From positions 1 to 41,098 of the forward strand of contig JAEWAY010000021.1 of assembly GCA_023391415.1 (NCBI GenBank): 41,098 nt of DNA, read 5' to 3'. The translations under genes and the position numbers were made by a program. Source of the stretch: Bacteroidota bacterium (GTDB lineage Bacteria > Bacteroidota > Bacteroidia > Cytophagales > Cytophagaceae). The notes under the pieces are model-generated. The model did no database searches. It was not told the DNA's origin and saw nothing but the letters and a program-made list of their open reading frames with translations. Position 1 is the first letter of the stretch; each line of letters starts with the position of its first letter. Below are positions 28,601 through 38,900 of this stretch, in pieces.

Positions 28601-29247
28601 GAGGGGACGCGGAATTGCTGATGGTTGGGTTGTCCGATGAAATTATGGATGGTACCGCTTCCAAGACGATTTTGATTGTGGAAAGGATATGTATTGTGAG
28701 CCGGCCGGGATGGATCTCTTGTGGAGACTGTCTCGGACAGTTTCAGCCGGAGCCGGATAAGGACTATGTGATCTCCTTATGGGTGCGGGAAGATGTGGAC
28801 GAATTTGTAGAAACGTACCAGCGCGCGGGGGTAAAGCTTGATTTTAAAACCAGAGGAGAAGACAACATACCAGGACCAGACATTAGTCTTGAACCTATAT
28901 ATCCTGATCCGGACGAGCCTGTTATGGATGGATGGCAGAAAATTCAGGCGGAGTTCAGAGTGCCGGAGAATACAGTTGTTACAGAAATTCGACTTCTGCG
29001 CTCCTCCGAAGTAGATATCTATTACGATGATATCAGAATTCATCCGGTTGAATCAAATCCGAAGACCTATGTCTATGATCCCGCGACTTTACGTTTGATG
29101 GCGATTCTGGATGAGAATAACTACGCGACCTTCTATGAATATGATCAGGAAGGTAAGCTGATCCGGGTTAAGAAGGAAACGGAAAGAGGAATTATGACCA
29201 TTCAGGAAAACTTCAACAATATTCATAAAAGAACCGGAATAGAATAG
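25696..29247 (+). CDS. Secreted β-helix protein carrying a transplanted RHS-partner tail
   Basis: About 1183 residues from the ATG at 25696, chosen over a TTG at 25687 because MIRAFFLLLIINTSLLSARA is a clean signal peptide. Residues about 25-700 are a right-handed parallel β-helix (many repeats of the type NLISGN..GI.V...N..I..N.IGTD, NosD/parallel-helix style). A bacterial Ig-like domain (PVISSVALNSGNLVVEGTSS), a PKD-like domain (from about residue 810) and another Ig-like unit follow. The last 170 residues (GDCLGQFQPEPDKDYVISLW, then DPATLRLMAILDENNYATFY and EYDQEGKLIRVKKETERG) look like the normal C-terminus of the preceding RHS partner family. The ORF is in the same frame as the upstream gene, 24 bases after its stop. 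Function unknown. The β-helix could bind a glycan or act as a surface fibre. Confidence 0.78.
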   Translation: MIRAFFLLLIINTSLLSARAADYVVTSAAFDGTGTLKNAIETANASNLLRPFVIEFNVSPGSVINVNGFEISRPVIVDATTMPGYVGNPLVGIKGTRWTQMGNGGENGFLFLAGSDGSAVKGLHIGGFKYGIASRASNCVFENNVFNRNLHGIHIRSGAKNVDIRANILGMDGIGADTLFNYDGIIVENSTNVTIGGDMVSKGNLISGNWYKGIYVRGNNVNLRIENNKIGTDITGRYAVGNMDGIFFDNGSSNSSVYVHENLISGNTSNGIFVEKEYGAITLTGNLIGTDITGFKAIPNPKGIYTNTYNGTMNLGQAGSEPNTISGNTWGIFFRYGHLVVENNFIGLSSDGNVVLGNDQYGLFTSSTASCRIGNGEKAGANYICSNGDAGIFVNSSNNTEITRNYVGISYRGDFLGNKYGILLKDSPYTEIKGCYVSDNKVYNIHLTNSDNCKISSNFIGISFNKSSRSSRNIISADGINVFSSDYCQIGGELPSDGNVICGNHNGIFVLVSNVANIKNNRIGIDQDNDDASPNNNGMLVISSQSSGISDNYVGNNRSLGIGFESCGNLTIKGNKVGIDSQNDEVENGEEGLRLISTNMSDISDNIICASGRAGVSLSNSSNNTFYGNRVGTDETGIVNLRNKGNGIELKAGSNNNVIGSIATGKANIIAFNMGNGILVEASEENKLSANLIYANEAEKAINLNLDQDGSLLGNTGKATPVISSVALNSGNLVVEGTSSAIGDTLQFFSSDNDGQEAFEFLNAYTTISDGAMNWSASIPISALPDGYFVVTATDENNNTSEMSEVSGISNCPTAKPVFTYSVACPDKPLYAGKFVDFEVANYETGYYYVWELEEDVSPMVETTEFISYPFQTGGTKSVRVIQRIANCAVASDPVPIEVTEFKINAPHNKLCEGEVVNLSVEPDNLSPSDYTWYRYGIPLDNTGPDLSVRQGGAYKVEISNWNCDEGQGGDAELLMVGLSDEIMDGTASKTILIVERICIVSRPGWISCGDCLGQFQPEPDKDYVISLWVREDVDEFVETYQRAGVKLDFKTRGEDNIPGPDISLEPIYPDPDEPVMDGWQKIQAEFRVPENTVVTEIRLLRSSEVDIYYDDIRIHPVESNPKTYVYDPATLRLMAILDENNYATFYEYDQEGKLIRVKKETERGIMTIQENFNNIHKRTGIE

Positions 29248-29250
29248 GTG

Positions 29251-29970
29251 ATGACGAACTCCAGGAAAATCGCGGGAATATTTATTCTGATTAGTTCCCT
29301 TACTGCTGGCCATACGGTAGCGCAGGATGCTTCTACTATCATAAAATATCTACGCGGCATTAATGACGCCTATATGAACGCGTCTAGCTGCCGTTTTGAT
29401 ATTCAGTATCATGTATACAGAAACGCGTCTTCTATGATTCCGGTAGAGAGTTCTAGCGGAAGCTATTACAAGAAAAAACAGAATTACGCGTGGACTACTG
29501 ATAATCAGTTGATTATTCAAAATAAGCTATACTTTATAATGGCTGACAAAGAGAGTAAAAATCTGCTAGTAGGCACTCCTGTCGCTCAGTCACTGGCTTT
29601 TATGCCAATACCTCTGGACTCTCTTATACAGTTTTGTTCCGGTTACCGGCTTGTGGAAAAAGGGGAGGAGAAGGAGATCCAGCTTTCTTTTGAATACGCG
29701 CTCGATAATGTATCAAGAATCGACATCAGGTTCAGTAAAAATATGTTTCTATCAAGGCTGGTGATGTATTATGAGGATTTTTCAGATGATGAAGAAATAC
29801 CTTTGGTTACTACTTCTCCGAGACTGGAGATGGTATTTACCGCGATAGAGATTAATGGAAGCATAGACGACCAGTTGTTTTCCGAAAAGTCATTTTTTCA
29901 GATAAAGGATGGAGAAATTAATCCTGCGGGGATTTATAAAGAGTATTTTTTAATTGATCAACGATTTTAA
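29251..29970 (+). CDS. LolA-like periplasmic protein
   Basis: 239 residues from the ATG at 29251; an in-frame GTG at 29248 directly after the previous stop is an alternative. A signal peptide ends at HTVAQ. The mature chain has the order of a LolA/LolB half-barrel: an N-terminal helix (TIIKYLRGINDAYMNASSC), then repeated strands (FDIQYHVY, SGSYYKKKQNYAWTT, QLIIQNKLYFIMAD), a loop with PIPLDSLIQFC, and closing strands ending in FFQIKDGEINP. Similarity to outer-membrane lipoprotein carriers is structural and weak in sequence. It sits between the RHS partners, 15 bases ahead of the giant RHS gene, and may carry a lipid group or guide the lipoprotein or RHS product through the periplasm. Confidence 0.68.
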   Translation: MTNSRKIAGIFILISSLTAGHTVAQDASTIIKYLRGINDAYMNASSCRFDIQYHVYRNASSMIPVESSSGSYYKKKQNYAWTTDNQLIIQNKLYFIMADKESKNLLVGTPVAQSLAFMPIPLDSLIQFCSGYRLVEKGEEKEIQLSFEYALDNVSRIDIRFSKNMFLSRLVMYYEDFSDDEEIPLVTTSPRLEMVFTAIEINGSIDDQLFSEKSFFQIKDGEINPAGIYKEYFLIDQRF

Positions 29971-29985
29971 GTTATACAAATTCAT

Positions 29986-32900
29986 ATGATTGGATATTTT
30001 ACGATCAACAGTTTTTTACTTACAGTGTTTCTTGCCCTGATGTTTTCATTTCAGGCCTTGGCCGGAAATGAAAATATGAGCAATCGTATCACGGGGGGTG
30101 AGATTGAAGTAGACCAAGCCGTACTCACTGTCGCTGACCAGTTCTTCCCGGATATTGAAGATGGTTGCAGAGTAAAGCAGGCTAATGGGAGGGTAATACT
30201 GGGTGTGGATCACGCGATCGCGGGACCGGTAAGCCTTTTTTCTGTAAAGCTAACGGTACACTATAGCGATCGCGCTGGAAATTTTGCCGTAATGGCGGAT
30301 CAGTGGCTTTTGGTTGACGCTGCCAGAGACAGAGACGTCCTTTATTTTCCGGATGCTGTATATATATCCGTAGATATAGAGGAAGTAAGCGGGACTGTGC
30401 CCGATTATGTTTTTATACAGGGAGAGGTAGAGACAGAACGATATTATGATCTGAACAGAACCCTTATCCCGTTCAGCGATGGAGGTTTGGAACACGCGCT
30501 GACTGCCGGTAACGAGTTGGAAATATTCTGGAACTATATACCCGGAGCGGAAGAATACGAGTTGGAGTATACCTATATCGACAATTATGACAGCGATGGT
30601 TCCGAAATAGCGGCGGCGGCCCTCAACTGGTCATTTGAGTTCAATAGTACCCGTATACGTCTGGTGGATAATTACTACAAGTTTCCTCTGCTTTACGACA
30701 AAGGATATATTCTGTACCGGGTACGGCCGATAGGAAGAGGCGGGGTGGAGCTGAATAAGGATGTTTTCGGAAGATGGTCGTCCGACCAGTTTGCCGGTAT
30801 ACTGGTAAGTACATTTGCGCACAAGTATCAGATTACCGGTTATCAGAATCTCAATTATCAACTGGGAATTACCTTTTCTGAAAATGGCAAGCGTAAGGAC
30901 ATTGTCAATTACTTTGATGGCAGCCTGAGAGGCAGGCAGACACTGACCCGTTCCAATAGTAATGAGAAGATCATTATTGCCGATAAAATCTATGACTACG
31001 AGGGCCGGCCGGCCATAACCACGTTGCCGGCCCCCGTGGTAGACCCCAACGCGCCGAAAACATTGGATTTTTACTCTAAGTTTACGACCAATATGACCGG
31101 TGATAAATATGGACAGCCGGATTTTGATACCGGCGAAGGCTGTGACGCCAACGCGGCGCCTATGAATTCCCAAAGTGGAGCGGCTCTTTATTACTCACCG
31201 GACAATCCTGTCAATACCGGACATCATGCCTATATACCGGACGCGGAAGGTTATCCTTTTTCGCGGACAGAATATGAACCGGACAATACTGGCAGAATCC
31301 GTCGTCAGGGTGGATTGGGGCCTGTCTTTCAACCCAAAGGCGATGGTACAGGGAGGGAAACGCGTTATTATTACGGACATCCCGAGCAGGAGCAACTGGA
31401 CCGCTTGTTTGGCAATGATGTAGGCTATGCCGGTTACTACAAGAAAAATATGGTCATGGACGCTAACCGTCAGGTTTCGGTATCTTATCTGGATCAGGCA
31501 GGTAACGTTGTTGCTACCGCGCTGGCCGGGGAGAATCCGGCCAATATGGAGACAACCAATGACGCTCCCCTGAGCAGTGTGAGTATTGTCGCGATTGATG
31601 AATGTCCGGAAGGAAATGGCTGTAATAAAAACAATACCCGTAGCGAAGACGCGCTTGTATTTACCAAAAAGCTGCTGGTAACTTCTGCCGGTAACTACGT
31701 TTTCAACTACGAGATCACACCGGAAGAAGTCGGCGCGTGCGAGAATGTATGTTTTGATTGTGTATACCGTCTGCGGATGAGTATTACGGATGAGTGTGGA
31801 GAACTGGTAAAAGTGTCATCTTCTTCATCGCAACCTATCAACGCTGTGAATGAAGTAGTAGGTACTATTGGGAGTCTGACCTGCGATGGTAGCGCTCCCA
31901 AACATACGCGGGCGCCGATATCCTGCTATCTGCCTGTTGGATCGTATACGTTGGCCAAAACGCTGAAAGTGGACGCTGAAAAAATGGAAGAGTACGTGCA
32001 ACATAGAATAGAAACATGTCTGAATCCCCTGGATGACTTTATGCTTGAAGAAGAGCGAAAGGTGGATATGGCGAATGCCTGCGAGGAAGTTACCTGCCAT
32101 AGTTGTCTCAGCTCCTTACGCTACCAGAATATTCGGGACTTGTCTGCTAACTATAATGACTATAAGTTAAATGGCAACTATCAGTATGTTATGACGATTG
32201 AGGAATATGAGGCGGCGATAGAGTCATGCAAGGAACTTTGTAACGAGGTGAGCAATTGTCAGGCTTCATACAATATGATGCTTTCAGATATGAGCCCGGG
32301 AGGGCAATATGGCGCCGTTTCCGATATGTCTGATGGATGGAATCTTTCCATCTTCAATCCTGATAATTGGCTCCCGAGAAATCGTAAGGGTAGTCTTGGC
32401 AGCGCTCCTTCCTGGCGTAAGCCTGATAGATACTACAAAAATGAAGATGGCGATACCGCTTACATACAATTGATACCTCTTGGTATTGATAATATATTGC
32501 TTGAAGCTGTTGTCAACGAAGATTTATCGGTTTACGACAATATTGAGGCGCATGATTTCCTGCCATCTTTAAATAATGATGGGTTCAGTTTCAGAGCTAA
32601 GGTAAAACGTGGATACTTCAATGCCAATAATCAATTTGTCGCTAATAAGTATGGAGACATATTCGTAACAAAACCGGAAAATCTGGCGAATTTCGAAGAC
32701 TTTAGAGCCAATTGGAAGCCTCAGTGGGCAGAGGCTTTGGTACATTATCACCCGGAGTATTGCTATTACCAGTATTGCTCCGGTATTGACGATCTTGTAT
32801 TTTCTTCCTCAGAAAAATATACAAGTGATATGTTTGATCAGCGATTGTATCTGATCGAGTCTTTCGCGCGCGCTTCTGTCCAACTACCAGGAAACGATCC

Positions 32901-35900
32901 TGATTTCGATCCTTGGTTTTTTAATTGGGCCTTGATCAACACGTCAGCTACAGTAGTAACGGACCTGCTCGACAGAGATCCGTATTTTACCAAGCAATCG
33001 TCGCTTAGAACGGAGATGGAAGCGCGGTTGCTGAACTACAAAACAGTGGAAGGACAGACTCTGAATGTAAAGCAGTTTGTGGCGATGACTGTTCGCTGTG
33101 GAAGTATTTATTATTTTAATGGCGATACGGACCCGGCCTATTCTCCCTGTCTGGCTTTTGGCACCGGAGAGGATGTCGATATCAAAGATCAGGAATGGGA
33201 AATGTATAAAATGTTGTACCTCTCTGAAAAACAGAAAATATGGCAGAGGGAGGCGGACAAGTCCTGTTCAATGTTCTCAGGTTCTTCCTATGTGGGTGGT
33301 ATTAATACTTGTATTGGCAAGAAGGAGTTCCAGCCTTTTTACTGGCATTATATACACGCGCGAAATAATAGCTATGAATACTGGACAAGATATATATGTG
33401 ATCTGGTAGCTTTTTGTCAGCCTTGTGGCTGGACTACTTTTAAGCATTATAAAGACAAGACCGCTCGTTTTACGAGACATGAGGCTCAGGAGGAGCTCAT
33501 GGGCGTATGCGATGACGGGACTATTGACGATGAGGACAGAATCGCGCAGGCGCGGGAAAAGGCGGATCTGGAACATTTTCTTGAGACTGGTCAGTGTCCT
33601 GAAACCAGGGATTTCGGAGCTTTACTCAATCAGCTTGCCGAACGCGACAAATTGCTTACGGATAATATAAATCTGCGGAGCTATCCGGCTTTTAGCAAAA
33701 GGCTATATGATCTGATCGCGTTCAACGGGCAGCCGCGCCCCCGTTTTAGTACGGCCTACCGGGAGCAATTTTGGAGAGTCTCGGCGCCTTCTTCCGGAGC
33801 GGACACGGTACGGGTCTTCAATATCAATGATACGTTTAATCCGGAAGTAATTTGCTCGCTTACGATCCGATCTGGTCAGGAGATCGCTTATGTCGGCCCG
33901 GATGAGTATTTGTATAAAATTCCGGTTACCTACAATACCGTCAACCTGGCAAAGTTCCGGCCTTTTCCTGTCGATGATACCGATACAGAGGATCAGGAGA
34001 CGGGTACGTCGCGATTCCTGTTGAAAATAGCGGGTATCCGGAATTTCTTTGTCACACGTGTTATAGAGGGGGGCGGGAATATTAGGAATGATTTCATCGC
34101 GAGCGCGATAATAGAAGTATACGATATATCCGATCCTTTGGAGCCTGAACTGGTACACATAGATTACGATATCAGAGTATATGGTACGGTTCGTAACATT
34201 CCGCTGGGAGATTGCGATTTTCAAAATGTGTGTACACTTTCAAGAACCGCGAAAGATCTGGAAAATCTTCTTTCCGCGATAGCGGCTTCCAAACATCTGA
34301 AATCAGCTTCATCCATTTCTTTGACAGGTGACGAAGTCTATAAGGAACTGTATACATCCGAATTGCGCTATTTTACTCATTGTGGCGGCGGGACTGAGGT
34401 TACTTTCGACGCTTCGGTATCTGGAGGAAGCGCGACTATTGAAATTGGCGCTAGTACTGTTGTTGAGCTGTCTCCTATTAGTTCTTTTTCAGGAAATTAT
34501 GATGATGTTTTGTCCTTTAGTTGTGTCAAGCCCAACAAGCTTACTCCGAATGAAGATGACTTCCTGATTACCGCGGTGGTAGGTGTTAGCGGACAGATTG
34601 CATTTGTTGATTTTGAAGGTGTTTTCCTGTCATGTGATCCGGTTAATCGTCCTTTCAGGGCGGAAGAATGTGGGCCTCCCGCTTCCGAACGATGCAGGGG
34701 ACAGGAGTATGACAATAGGAGACTTATACCAGGTTTTCTGGATCATCTGGTTCGGGATAATATCAATATGAACAGCAGTCCGGTTTATCCTGTTGACAAT
34801 AATGCCCTGAAAAGTACCGGTGATATCAATGTATCCAACAACCGATATGTTGGAAAGCTTTTTCCGGGTGCTGTTTCCTATAAATGGAAGGTAACTTCGC
34901 TTGCGAACAGAATACTGAACGCGGAGCTCTGCTTTTTGGATGGAAGTCAGAACTGCCTGCCCAATCCCAAAAAGATGACGCTTGACGCGTCCGATTTTCC
35001 TTCGGGAGTTCAGTTGCAACATATCGTCGCGGTTACCGACGATATCAAGATTGATTATTCCGTAAGAGAGGGGAATGCTTATTACAGAGCGGAAATCGTT
35101 GTGGTCTATCAGGTACCGGGAAGCAGTGTATCTAACCAGAAAACAACAAAGCTGATTATGGAAAGCGACTTTCCCATCGCTAGTTGTGAAAAGGAATGTG
35201 TAGCAGGTAGAAGAAATCTGGTAATCAACGGAACATTTTCAGACCCGACGCTCCCGGCAGACCAGAGCCCGGTTATATGGCAGAGTGGTTACACGCTGGG
35301 ACTTGACAAGAATGTTCCAGTTACTGAAGCCGGGATCGTACGATCTCCGGGAAAGGTAAATCCGGATATATGGAGACATATGGGAGATTTTACTAGTGGT
35401 GAAGGATACATGATGGCGGTCGATGCAAAAGATACGATTACTCCGTGCTGGTATACGGAAGTATCGGTTGAAGCCGGAAAACTGTACGAGTTTTCGGCGT
35501 ATGTGAGCAACATAGACCTGAATTCCGGAATTATTATACATCCGCTCAATTATAAAGAATCAGAGAATTATGGTGATTATAAAAACTTAAAAATAAGTCC
35601 ATTAAGCTCAGGAGGCGGCTTTGGTGAAGACCCGAGAGTCAGGTTGTATTTTCTTAAGGAAAATGAAGAAGAGGATGATGAGCGTATCACCGTCGCGGTT
35701 TCGGATCCTGTCCAGGTAGGCCGCGGCTGGATAAGAGTGTCGGGCTGGGTTGAAGCGACCTACACAGGTCCTCTGGTCATTGGAGTAACAGGCTGGGTTG
35801 TAGAGGGCATATCTGGCCCCCGCGATTTTGGTCTTGACAATATATCCTTTATGGAGTTATGCGAGCCGCCTGTTATTCTGCCTGTTGTCGAAGAAGAAGA

Positions 35901-38900
35901 GTTCAATCCTTGCCTGGAATATCTGGAGGCTCTCGTAGAGTTGAACGCGGAAAATGCTTATAAAACCTATGTCGATAAGCACAGGAACGATTTCCGTCAG
36001 GAATACCTGAACAAGTGCTTGTCCGCTAAGGAAAAACTGTCCTATGATTATGAGGAAAAAGAACACCATTATACGCTGTACTACTACGACCAGGCGGGCA
36101 ATCTGGTCAAGACCGTGCCTCCGGCGGGAGTAAGACCACTTGATAACGCCGGACTCAATCAGATACGCGAAGACCGGATCAGCAATATGCATACACTCAA
36201 CCTGCAGCCGGAGCACCGCATGGCTACGACCTATAGCTACAATTCACTCAATCAGTTGCTGACTCAGTCGTTGCCCGATCATATGCCGATGGATATATGG
36301 GAGAGTCAGGACGCTTCTTCCGGTATACCGGCAAGTTATACTACGCGTGATGTACAGTTTGCCGATGGCTCCCGCGGCTGGGCCATTGCCGTTGATGAGA
36401 ACGACCCCGAGCGTCGCGGAAGATTGTTAACTACCGCTGATGGTGGCAATAACTGGAATGAACTGAGTAAAGTGGGGCTCACGGATATTACCAGTGTACA
36501 TTTCGCGGATAGTGATCACGCGTACGCTACCGGCAGCAAAGGGGAGCTTCTGTACAGCGCCGATGGAGGTTTGTCATGGCTTACATTGCGCACGCCTTCT
36601 GATAAGCCTTTGGTTGGCTTGTATTTCAATAATGATTTTCCGGAAGAAGGCCGGGTATACGCTTCAGACGGAACGATCTACAAAACGTCTAGCGGAGGGT
36701 TGAACTGGAGCGGTCCGTATACCGGCTTGTCTTCCATGCTGAGCGGAGAACTTAAGTCGCTCTCCTTTACTGATGACGGTATATATGGTACAGCCATCAG
36801 TGTTCAAGGCGATCAGACTTTTGTATACCAGGGTAGCGACAATGGAGAAACCTGGACTAAAATAAGCGATTATACAACCCTTCCATACAATACTATACAT
36901 ATGTCTTCAGCTACAGAAGGCTTCGCGGCTGGTGATAAAGGCATATTGGTTCAGACCACGGATGGAGGCGAAATATGGAGATTGATAGCCAATAATACGC
37001 GATTGGATTTCCGTAAGATTTATTTCCGCAATCAGGTCAACGGCGTAGCCGTTCTGTCAGACAACAAACTATATAGTACCGCCGATGGAGGAAGAACATG
37101 GGTACTGCATGAAGATGTCTCGGAGGAAACAATTATCGATCTGGGTGTCACGTTCAACAATAACCTGTCTTTACTTACTTCCGATGGCAAAACATATGTA
37201 TCCGCGGGTGGAGGATCCTGGGAGCATAAAGATCAACTATCCGGATTCGGAACCCTGTACTCTGTCTCTATCGCTCAACATGGCGCTTCGAATCCGGTGA
37301 TAATATACGCCGGAGGTAGTGGGGGTAAGGTTTGGATTGGTGGCACGGGTGTATCCGGACCGTCCGGAAATGTGCTGGGTATTCATTTTTCATCTAGTAG
37401 TAACGGATGTATTATTGTAGATGATGGATCTTCGGTTCGCTTGCACTATACTTCGAATGGAGGAGCATTCTGGACCAATGTGACACCTTCGGGTGTAGGC
37501 AATGTAAGAGCTTTTCATTTCAGGAGCGCTTCCGAAGGTTATGCCTATACATCTACGGGCAAAATGCTGAAGACCAGTAATGGAGGAGCAAGCTGGGTGG
37601 AGACGGCCAATAAGCCGGCCACAGCAGGTATCAGCGATTTTTGGATGATTGCCGAAGACCAGGGATTGGTTGTCGGCGGCGGCGGCGGAAATGGTTTTAT
37701 AGAAAAAGGACTAACGACAGGAGCCACCGGTTGGGGATCAAAAACGATCACTTCTCTTTCAGGCAGACTCAACGGAACATTCACTGCTGGTACCAATGCA
37801 GGCATGGCTTATGCCGTGGGAGATAATGGTCTTGTACTGCGCAAAAAATCCGCGTCGCAATGGGCCATCGACGCGCCCACTCAGAAAGGTGATCTGTACG
37901 CGGTAGCCGGAGAAGTGGTTTCTTCGCAGTTTCAGGGATTGGCGGTTGGAAAAGACCGCTATAGCCTCCAGATCATGGGAGCGAGCCTTATCAGTGGGCC
38001 GGTTACAGGACTGGCCGCGGATACAGACCTTAAAGCCGTCACCCTTTCAGCTTCCGCTACCTATTACGCGGCTGGCGACGCGGGGAGGTTGTACAAGTTT
38101 TCGGCGGGAGCATGGACAAGTCAGACCTATAGTACGACGCATAATTTCAAAGCGATTGACTTTGTAAGTTCAGGAAAAGGCCTTGCTGTCGGTGCCAGTG
38201 GGACTATTGTGCGTTTCAATGTTGATAACTGGACTAATATCAATGAAGTGGCGACCCGTGAACTTAATGAAACCTGTATAATACCAGGCAGCACATCCAT
38301 AGGATTCGCTGTAGGCAATGGCGGTACCATTCTAAAGACAGAAGCCGCGGGCGTGAGTTGGAAAGCCCAAAACTCCGGTACCACTACCGATCTGCATGGC
38401 ATCGCCTTTGCCAGCGCTGAGAATGGACTTGCCGTAGGAATCGATGGTCTGGTATTGCGTACCACTAATGGTGGACAGAACTGGAGTAAGATAGCGTCCG
38501 TACCGGTCTCCGCGGGACTTCACGCGGTAGCGGTTTCCGGGCAGACGGCCATTGCGGTGGGTAGCGGCGGTACGATTATCCGCAGTACCGATGGCGGCGC
38601 TACATGGACTAATGAAACATCATCCGGCTTGACGACCAGCCATCTTAGGGCTGTCTTTATGGTTGACGCGGCTACCGCCTACGCGGTGGGCGACGCGGGC
38701 GCCATGATCCGTACCCGCGATGGAGGCGATACCTGGGAGCAGATGCTCAAAGGCGCTGGTCCGGAGCGCTGGACCAACGAAAACCTGTATGACGTATACT
38801 TCACCAACGCGCTCAATGGCTACGCGGTAGGCGCCTATGGAACTTTTCTCAAGACAGTCAATAAAGGTGATACCTGGATGAGTCAGGACAGCAAGGTGCC

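Noticed and set aside
20182..29247. Reading the two adjacent ORFs as one gene broken by a recent nonsense mutation
   Set aside because: The second ORF begins with its own signal peptide directly after the stop, so separate secreted proteins are more likely than a simple point mutation in a single gene.
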